DNA of 29,703 bases from Aureococcus anophagefferens (lineage: Eukaryota > Sar > Pelagophyceae > Pelagomonadales > Pelagomonadaceae), in contig NW_008705562.1 of assembly GCF_000186865.1 (NCBI RefSeq), positions 166,539 to 196,241 on the forward strand, read 5' to 3'. Under the pieces are notes generated by a model. That model was not told the DNA's origin and searched no databases. It was given only the letters and a program-made list of their open reading frames with translations. A program made the position numbers and the translations under genes. How positions within the stretch are numbered: the stretch's first letter is position 1; every line of letters starts with the position of its first letter. Of this stretch, positions 24,139 through 29,703 are shown piece by piece.

Positions 24139-25874
24139 CTAGCGCCAGCACGTTAGTCCAAAGGGCGCGCCGCGCGGCGCCGGGCACGCCGTGCGGTTGG
24201 CGGCGCGGCGCCGGCAGGCCGCCGCGAGCGCGTCGCCGCGGAGCCGCGGCTCGGCGGACGTCGGCGGCGCGCCGTCGTCGTCGACGGACGTGCAGTCCGC
24301 CTCGACGAAGGAGTCGGCACCGGGGCCGCCGTCGCCGGCGAGGCAGTAGGCGCCGAGGGGCCACCCCTTGACGTTGAGCAGGGGCGCGCCGGCGCCCGCG
24401 AGGTCGCGCGCCTGTGTGGAAACCGAGCGGTTGGTTTCTCTAGCTCGGTCACATCGAAGTCGATTCGGCTGATTTTTGGACGGATCGATTGCTCTCGTCG
24501 AGTTGTCGAAGCCCAGCTGAAGAGCTTGTGTCAAAACATTCGAATACGCTCACATTGAAGTCGGGTTGAAGATTTGGTTTCCACACGGTCGCGCGCGAGC
24601 GTCGAGAACGTCGACCCGAACGTGCCGACGAGAACGCGCGCCCGCGCGAGGAGGAGCAGGTCCAGGAGCGCGCGCGCCGTGACGTCGCGCCAGGCCGGGT
24701 CCCCGGTCCTCCCGCCGAGCATGGACACGTGCGCGCCGTTGGGCCCCCGGTCGTCCGCCGCCGCGGGGAGCGCGACGACGGCGTGCCGCCGGCCGACCGC
24801 CGCGACGGACTCGGGCGAGAACGCCGCGACGAACCAGGGCGCGGCACCGCCGACGCCGGCCGCGCAGGCCGCGGCGAGGTCCGCGGGCGCGTCCGAGGAA
24901 CCTGTGCCGAATTCGACCACTGGTGTGGGTGGTCCTGACCAAACTTGAGAATTCTCTAGCTCGGTCACATCGAAGTCGATTCAGCTGATTTTTGGACGAA
25001 TCGATTGCTCTCGTCGAGTTCTCGAAGCACAGCCGAAAGAGCTCGCGTCGAAACGGTCGCATATGCTCACATTGAAGTCGGGTTGAAGATTTGAATTCCA
25101 CGCAGCGAGGAACGCTGGCGCCTCGCGCGGACGTGCACGCCCGCGCCGTAGGCGCCGAGCGACCGGACCGCGGCGCAGTGCGCCGCGTCGAGCGCCGCCG
25201 TCGCCCGGAAGCTGCCTGGGCGGCGCGGCGGTGAGACCTCGTCGGCGCGCTCGCGGACGAGCGACCCCCTCTCGGAGCGGTCCGTTTCGGCGCCGGAGGC
25301 GGCAGCGGTACGCGGCGCTCCGGGCGTGCCGGAACGCCGCCTCGGCGCCGGCGCCGCAGGGCGCCGGGCCGAGGAGCGACGCGACGTCGATCGACGGGTC
25401 CGCCGCGAGCTCGTGGAGGAAGCTGCGGTGGCAGTCGCACCGCACGCGGCCGGCCGCGCGCGCCGCCGCCGCCGCGGACGCCGCGAAGAAGCCGCGGTCG
25501 CAGGGCAGCCCCCGCGCCGGCGCCGCGCAGGCGGCCGCGTCGCCGTAGGCCCAGCCGCCCGCGGGCTCCAGGAACGGCGCCAGCACGCCCGCATCGCAGA
25601 CGACGAGCGACCGGTTCGAGAGAAACGCGAGGGCCCTCATGGTGACGAAACCGGCGAAGACGTTGCCCAGGCCGTGGCGGATGCGCTTCGAGAAGGCGTC
25701 GTAGACGAGCACGCCGCGGCCGGCGTCCGCCGGCGGCGCGAGCCAGCCGCCGCAGAGCGGCGCGGCCATCGGGCTGCCCGAAGCCACCGCAACGAGAAGT
25801 GCAAGCACCTCTCCGGGCGAGTCGTCGAATCGCAAAACGCATGCGACAAATGTCGTCGCGGTGAGACACACCAT
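24139..25874 (-). CDS. Fucosyltransferase-like glycosyltransferase (GT23/GT37 superfamily)
   Basis: Exons 25874-25292, 25215-25114, 24901-24597 and 24411-24139 join to 420 aa. Intron 1 is a plain 76-nt GC-AG; introns 2 (GT) and 3 (GC) are introners. A hydrophobic N-terminus (ALLVAVASGSPMAAPL region) can act as a Golgi signal anchor. RIRHGLGNVFAGFVTMRALA resembles the GLGNR start of fucosyltransferases, GAGVHVRARRQRS matches the VHVRRTDK loop that binds GDP-fucose, and VLVGTFGSTFSTLA matches the C-terminal GTxxSxxS motif. Donor specificity for GDP-fucose is inferred. The C-terminus has several Cys and an NRT sequon. The ATG at 25874 overlaps the ATG of the divergent gene; internal Met near 25770 is an alternative start. 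Confidence 0.75.
24412..24588 (-). mobile_element. Introner element, family A, short form (177 bp)
   Basis: Duplications TCGCGCGC are perfect at 24404-24411 and 24589-24596. Termini CTGTGTGGAAACC and GGTTTCCACACGG form an inverted repeat with one mismatch. On the host strand the duplication reads GCGCGCGA, so the intron 24596-24412 is GC-AG, restoring STLARDLAGAGAP. The hairpin beside the acceptor is absent. Confidence 0.93.
24902..25105 (-). mobile_element. Introner element, family A (204 bp)
   Basis: Duplications CGAGGAAC are perfect at 24894-24901 and 25106-25113. The two ends are of different types: CTGTGCCGAATTC at one and CTGCGTGGAATTC at the other. On the host strand the GT of GTTCCTCG is the donor (intron 25113-24902). 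Splicing gives RARRQRSSDAPADL. Confidence 0.95.
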
Positions 25875-26656
25875 GGCGCGGGCGCGGTCTCCGCCCCGCT
25901 TCTTTTGCTTCATCTGCGTCCTCCTGGGCCTGAGCGTCTGGTGCGTCCTCGCCCTCGTCGTCCTGGACCGCAAGTCGCGGGCCACGGGCCTCGTCGTCGG
26001 ACGGTCGAAGTCGGCCCGGGTGCGGGCCACGCTCGCCCGCGCGAACGCGCGCTACATCCACACCGTCCGCGACGCCCTCGACGCCGCGCTCGACCTCTTC
26101 GACGACGACGCGCACGACGACGCGGCGCCCGGCGCCGACGCCGACGCCGCGCGCCAGGTGCGGGCCACGCTCGACCGCGAGCAGGCGGCGCTCGCCCACG
26201 GGCTCCGCGACGCCCTCGACGCCGCCTTCGACCTCTTCGACGACGACGCGCACGACGACGCGGCGCCCGGCGCCGACGCCGCGGCCGCGCGCGAGATGCG
26301 CGATTGGGTCGAGGACCGCGAGGCCGCGGTCGTCCACGGCGTCCGCCTGTGTGGAAATCAAATCTTCAACCCGACTTCAATGTGCGCGTATGCGACCGAT
26401 TTGGACCAGACTCTTTCGCTGTGCTTCGAGAACTCGATGAGAGCAATCGATTCGTCCAAAAATCAGCCGAATCGACTTCGATTTGACCGAGATAGAGAGT
26501 TCTGAAGTTTGGTGGGGACCCCCCAAACCAGTGGTTGATTTCCACACAGGCGTCCGCGGCGCGCTCAACGGCGCCTTCGACCTCTTCGACGACGACCCGG
26601 CCGGCCGCGCAGGCCCGGTCGACGAGCGTCCGGACGACGACGCGGCGGCGGGGTAA
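25873..26656 (+). CDS. Membrane-anchored acidic repeat protein, unknown
   Basis: Exons 25873-26338 and 26550-26656 join to 190 aa; the intron is an introner with a GC donor. An N-terminal signal anchor (FFCFICVLLGLSVWCVLALV) is followed by a basic stretch and three copies of a module RDALDAAFDLFDDDAHDDAA (third: RGALNGAFDLFDDDPAGR). The first two are nearly identical in DNA over about 129 bp, including AxxRxxRAT/RxW linkers. The modules are amphipathic helices ending in acidic Asp runs. The introner splits the third module just before its helix. It is head-to-head with the glycosyltransferase, so a luminal secretory-pathway location is possible. No family is recognised. Confidence 0.65.
26347..26549 (+). 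mobile_element. Introner element, family A, best-preserved copy (203 bp)
   Basis: Termini CTGTGTGGAAATCAA and TTGATTTCCACACAG are a perfect 15-bp inverted repeat. Duplications GCGTCCGC are perfect at 26339-26346 and 26550-26557. The intron is 26339-26549, GC-AG. A GTTTGGTGGGG...CCCCCCAAAC hairpin precedes the acceptor. Good reference copy for the family. Confidence 0.96.
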
Positions 26657-26770
26657 CAGCGGGCGATCCGAGCATTTCTTGGTCCGCGTGGAATCTGCTA
26701 GACATCGGGGGGCGGGCCGGTCGGGGACGTCCGGCGCAACCTTACGAAGTACGATGGGAGGGCGGGGGCT

Positions 26771-29575
26771 CTATCGGCGCTTGTTGCGGAGCGCGGCCGC
26801 GGCCTCGGCGGCGTTCTTGTACTTGCTCTCGCGCTTCCCGCCGAGGTCGACGCCGAGCGCGCCCGCGAGGCCCGACGCGCGGTCCGCGGCGGACTTGGGC
26901 GCCGCGGGCTTCGGCTTCGGGGCCGCGGGCTTCGGCGGCGGCGCCTTCTTCGCGGCTGGCTTCGGCGGCGGCGGTGCCGCCTTCGCGACGGGCTTGGGCG
27001 CGGGCTTGGCTCCGCCGCCGCCGAAGAAGTTGAACGCCGGCTTGGGCGCGGCCGCCGGCTTGGGCGCGGCCGGCTTGGGCGCGGCCGGCTTGGGAGAACC
27101 GAAGAAGGAAAACGCGGGAGCCGCCTTCGGCGCCGCCGGAGCCTTGGCGGCGTCGGCCTTGGCCTTGGCAGCGGCGTCGGCCTTGGCCTTGGCGGCGGCG
27201 GCATCGGCCTTGGCCTTCGCGGCGGCATCGGCCTTGGCCTTGGCGGCCGCGTCCGCCTTGGCCTTGGCAGCCGCGTCCGCCTTGGCCTTCGCGGCCGGGT
27301 CAGCGGCGGCCGGAGCGCCAAAGAACGAGAAGGCGGGCGGCTTGGGCGCGGCAGTCTTCGCCGGCGGCGGCTTGGGCGCGGCCGGCTTGGGAGCACCGAA
27401 CGAGAAGGCGGGCGGCTTGGGCGCCGCCGGCTTGGGCGCCGGCGTCTTGGGCGCGGCCGGCTTGGGAGCGCCAAAGAACGAGAAGGCGGGCGGCTTGGAC
27501 GCGGCCGGCTTCGGCGCCGGCGGCTTGGGCGCGGCCGGCTTGGGAGCACCAAACGAGAAGGCGGGCGGCTTGGGCGCGGCCGGCTTCGGCGCCGGCGTCT
27601 TGGGCGCGGGCGGCTTGGGCGAACCGAAGAAGCTGAACGCGGGAGCTTTCGGCGCCGCGGGAGCCTTGGTGGCAGCGGCCTTGGCCTTGGCAGCACGGTC
27701 CGCTTCAGCTTTCGCCTTGGCGGCGGCGTCTGCCTTGGCCTTTGCGGCAGCGGCGTCGGCTTTGGCTTTCGCGGCGCGGTCGGCCTCGGCTCGGAGCTTC
27801 GCGGCGGCGTCGGCCTTGGCCTTGGCAGCCGCGTCCGCCTTGGCCTTGGCAGCGGCGTCGGCCCTAGCCTTGGCAGCGGCGTCGGCCTTGGCCTTGGCAG
27901 CCGCGTCCGCCTGGGCCTTCGCGGCGGCGACAGCCTGAGCCTTGGCAGCCGCGTCGGCCTTCGCCTTCGCAGCGGCGTCGGCCCTAGCCTTGGCAGCCGC
28001 GTCGGCCTTGGCCTTGGCAGCCGCGTCCGCCTTGGCCTTGGCAGCCGCGTCGGACGCGGGCGCGGGCTTGGGGGCCCCGAAGCTCGGGAACGAGAACGCG
28101 GGAGCCTTGGGCGCGGGCGGCTTCGGCGGCGCGGCGGCCTTGGGCGGCGCGGGCTTCGCCACGGGCTTGGGCGCGGGCTTGGGGAAGCTCGGGAACGAGA
28201 ACGCGGGGGCCTTGGGCGCGGGCGGCTTCGGCGGCGCGGCGGCCTTGGGCGGCGCGGGCTTCGCCACGGGCTTGGGCGCGGGCTTGGGGAAGCTCGGGAA
28301 CGAGAACGCGGGCTTGGGGAAGCTCGGGAACGAGAACGCGGGGGCCTTGGGCGCGGGCGGCTTCGGCGGCGCGGCGGCCTTGGGCGGCGCGGGCTTCGCC
28401 GCGGGCTTGGGCGCGGGCTTCGCCACGGGCTTGGGCGCGGGCTTGGGGAGCTCGAAGCTCGGGAACGAGAACGCGGGGGCCTTGGGCGCGGCCGGCTTGG
28501 GCGCGGGCGGCTTCGGCGGCGCGGCGGCCTTGGGCGCGGGCGGCTTCGGCGGCATGGCGCTCGCGACGCGGGAGCCGAGCTTGGGCGCGGCGGCCTTCGT
28601 TTCCTTCTTCGCGGCGGGCTTCGGGAACGACGGGAACGAGAAGCCGGGGACGCGGCCGTCGCCCGGCGCCTTGGCCGCGGGGGGCGCCTTGGGCGGCGCG
28701 GCGGCCTTGGGCGGCGCGGGCGCGGGCGTCGGCGTGGGCGCGGGCTTGGGCAGCCCGAGCGACGGCAGCGAGAGCCCGGCGGGCGGCTTCGGCTTCGGCG
28801 CCGGCGGCGCGGCGGTCGCGGCCTTGGCGTCGGCGTCGAGCTTGGCCTTGGCGGCGGCGGCGGCGGCGGCCTCGGCCGCGCGCGCGGCGGCGGCGGCCTG
28901 GGCCTCGGCGGCCCGGGCGGCCTCGGCCTTCTGGAGTTCGGCGGCCGCCGCCGCGCGCGCCGCCGCGGCCTCGCGCCGCTTCGCGAGCGTCGCCTCGGCC
29001 GCCGCCGCGGCGTCGGCCGCGAGCCGGAGCTCGCGCTCGATGAGCGACTCCGCCTGCGCGGCCGCCGCCTTCTTCTCCGCGGCGGCGGCGGCCTTGTCGG
29101 CGGCGGCCCCCTCCGCGGCCGCGCGCTCCGCGATCGCCTTGAGCGACTTCTTCTGCTCCTCGATGTAGTCGCCCTTCGCCGGCGCCGCGGCCGGCGGCGG
29201 CGGCGGCACGGGGTTCTGCTTCTTCGCGGCCGGCGCGGGCTTCGGCGCGGGCGCCGGCGCGGGCGCCGCGGCCGCGACGGGCTTCGCGACGGGCGCGGGC
29301 GCGGGCTTCGGCGCGGGCGCCGCGGCGACGGGCGCCTCCCCGACGCGCAGGCCGAAGTCGTGGAACGAGACGACGCCGGTCTCGTCGCACGCGGCGCGCC
29401 ACGCCGCGACGGACGGCGCGTCGCCGGCCTCGACCGCGATGGGCACCGTCGCCGCCGCTTTGTCGGCGACCGACTTCAAGGCTGCGCACGGCGCCTTCCG
29501 CGGACCCTGCGGGAGGAACGCCGACGTCGTCGCGACGACCGCCAGCGCGATGAGGCGATGCAAAGTCCGAGCCAT
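26771..29575 (-). CDS. Plastid-targeted 934-aa disordered repeat protein
   Basis: This is one uninterrupted exon. The N-terminus MARTLHRLIALAVVATTSAF then LPQGPRKAP is a classic stramenopile plastid presequence (signal peptide, TSAF|LP cleavage site). After a short folded-looking piece (VAAWRAACDETGVVSFHDFG) the protein is low complexity: Ala/Pro/Lys linkers; an Ala/Glu/Lys helical block (~135-250); about five FSFPSF motifs in ~35-residue units; long DAAAKAKA 8-residue repeats; about six FSFG/FSFFG motifs each followed by APKPAAPK; and more KAKADAA. The C-terminus ASGLAGALGVDLGGKRESKY...RNKRR is unique and basic. Lys exceeds acidic residues through most repeats. No enzyme domain is visible. 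The composition, with evenly spaced Phe clusters in a basic disordered chain, suggests a scaffold. Confidence 0.85.
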   Translation of the reverse strand: MARTLHRLIALAVVATTSAFLPQGPRKAPCAALKSVADKAAATVPIAVEAGDAPSVAAWRAACDETGVVSFHDFGLRVGEAPVAAAPAPKPAPAPVAKPVAAAAPAPAPAPKPAPAAKKQNPVPPPPPAAAPAKGDYIEEQKKSLKAIAERAAAEGAAADKAAAAAEKKAAAAQAESLIERELRLAADAAAAAEATLAKRREAAAARAAAAAELQKAEAARAAEAQAAAAARAAEAAAAAAAKAKLDADAKAATAAPPAPKPKPPAGLSLPSLGLPKPAPTPTPAPAPPKAAAPPKAPPAAKAPGDGRVPGFSFPSFPKPAAKKETKAAAPKLGSRVASAMPPKPPAPKAAAPPKPPAPKPAAPKAPAFSFPSFELPKPAPKPVAKPAPKPAAKPAPPKAAAPPKPPAPKAPAFSFPSFPKPAFSFPSFPKPAPKPVAKPAPPKAAAPPKPPAPKAPAFSFPSFPKPAPKPVAKPAPPKAAAPPKPPAPKAPAFSFPSFGAPKPAPASDAAAKAKADAAAKAKADAAAKARADAAAKAKADAAAKAQAVAAAKAQADAAAKAKADAAAKARADAAAKAKADAAAKAKADAAAKLRAEADRAAKAKADAAAAKAKADAAAKAKAEADRAAKAKAAATKAPAAPKAPAFSFFGSPKPPAPKTPAPKPAAPKPPAFSFGAPKPAAPKPPAPKPAASKPPAFSFFGAPKPAAPKTPAPKPAAPKPPAFSFGAPKPAAPKPPPAKTAAPKPPAFSFFGAPAAADPAAKAKADAAAKAKADAAAKAKADAAAKAKADAAAAKAKADAAAKAKADAAKAPAAPKAAPAFSFFGSPKPAAPKPAAPKPAAAPKPAFNFFGGGGAKPAPKPVAKAAPPPPKPAAKKAPPPKPAAPKPKPAAPKSAADRASGLAGALGVDLGGKRESKYKNAAEAAAALRNKRR
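27141..27310 (-). repeat. 24-bp coding repeats (DAAAKAKA), cluster 1
   Basis: Tandem units of the form GCCTTGGCCTTGGCAGCGGCGTCG (plus strand) encode repeated DAAAKAKA; third-base differences suggest homogenisation with drift. Confidence 0.8.
27315..27640 (-). repeat. ~75-bp coding repeats with FSFG/FSFFG motifs
   Basis: Units with PPAFSF(F)GAPKPAAPK followed by xPAPKPAA repeat about every 24-26 residues, alternating FSFG and FSFFG. Confidence 0.8.
27664..28055 (-). repeat. 24-bp coding repeats (DAAAKAKA), cluster 2
   Basis: About fifteen units of the same 8-residue repeat as cluster 1, with variants ARAD, AQAV and LRAEADRA. Confidence 0.8.
28079..28530 (-). repeat. ~105-bp coding repeats (FSFPSF modules)
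   Basis: Units starting AAGCTCGGGAACGAGAACGC (plus strand) recur near 28080, 28187, 28290, 28320 and 28455. Full units encode about 35 residues: AFSFPSFPKPAPKPVAKPAP and a KAAAPPKPPAPK linker. One unit is truncated, a sign of unequal exchange. Confidence 0.85.
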
Positions 29576-29668
29576 CGCAGCGAGGATCGAGACTCAACCT
29601 GAGACGTACTTCACTGTAAGGTCAACGAGCGCTGTTGCTGCGGCGCTCTGCGGGCTTAACTTTAGGCC

Positions 29669-29703
29669 TCACACGAAGGCGTCGGAGTCGGAGTCGGAGC
29701 TGT
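29669..29703 (-). CDS. Possible C-terminus of a gene running off the window
   Basis: On the minus strand the last bases read in frame as SSDSDSDAFV then TGA at 29671-29669. An acidic Ser/Asp tail before a stop is plausible for a eukaryotic protein end, but only 35 bases are visible. Confidence 0.25.
   Translation of the reverse strand, partial: SSDSDSDAFV

Noticed and set aside
24550..26361. 603-aa minus-strand open frame
   Set aside because: It mixes antisense of the repeat protein, frame-shifted glycosyltransferase and introner sequence; the spliced model explains the region better.
26771..29168. CRISPR-like or satellite array
   Set aside because: The periodic repeats are coding, keep one frame over 934 codons and have no spacer structure.
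27942..29168. 408-aa plus-strand Ala/Gly-rich open frame
   Set aside because: Antisense mirror of the plastid repeat protein; the minus strand has a targeting leader and coherent motifs.
1..29703. tRNA, rRNA, bacterial operons, Shine-Dalgarno sites or phage genes
   Set aside because: None recognised; gene structure is eukaryotic with introns throughout.

Overview
The window looks like nuclear DNA from a very GC-rich photosynthetic stramenopile, most likely a pelagophyte such as Aureococcus anophagefferens. That species name is an inference from features, not a database match. The supporting features are: spliced genes packed on both strands with no operons; N-termini of the signal-peptide-plus-transit-peptide type used for complex plastids, including a TSAF|LP site; eukaryotic families (eEF2K-like alpha-kinase, tubulin-tyrosine ligase-like, mitochondrial bL33, BRUTUS-like hemerythrin/RING protein); and nine copies of near-identical ~170-204 bp sequences that sit exactly as introns (introner elements).

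Layout. 0.1-6.6 kb: GATA-finger protein (+), clan GH-D-like secreted glycosidase (+), small putative plastid protein (-), Gly/His-Cys-Pro small protein (-), KEN-box protein (+). 6.9-8.3 kb: mitochondrial bL33 (-) and stand-alone HisE (+), separated by a palindrome-rich intergenic region. 8.4-12 kb: arylsulfatase-like gene with two breaks in its reading frame (-), divergent from a TTL-like gene (+). 12-16.2 kb: hemerythrin/CTCHY/RING protein (-), ~1.1 kb gene-poor interval with a strong inverted repeat, Ala/Pro-rich protein (-), myristoylation-motif/SAM-like AAETP-repeat protein (+). 16.3-20.2 kb: eEF2K-like alpha-kinase (-) and Cys-rich repeat surface protein (+). 20.5-24 kb: class I protein methyltransferase (+), plastid cysteine desulfurase SufS (+), FKBP-type isomerase (-). 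24.1-26.7 kb: fucosyltransferase-like GT (-) head-to-head with a membrane repeat protein (+). 26.8-29.6 kb: 934-aa low-complexity, plastid-targeted repeat protein (-).

The unifying feature is the introner load. Nine elements interrupt six genes. Eight of the nine have recognisable 8-bp target duplications, seven of them perfect. In every case splicing at the TSD's first two bases (GT or GC, sense strand) and the AG at the element end restores one copy of the target and a continuous reading frame. The system itself is known from memory for this algal group. Less expected details here are: elements spliced in both orientations, terminal repeats that match within an element but differ between elements, a copy drifted almost entirely toward G/C, and very common GC-AG introns even outside introners.

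The genes do not form one pathway. Iron/sulfur handling (SufS, BRUTUS-like hemerythrin protein, sulfatase) and translation (bL33, eEF2K-like kinase, METTL21/EEF2KMT-like methyltransferase) recur, but I see no evidence of functional clustering.
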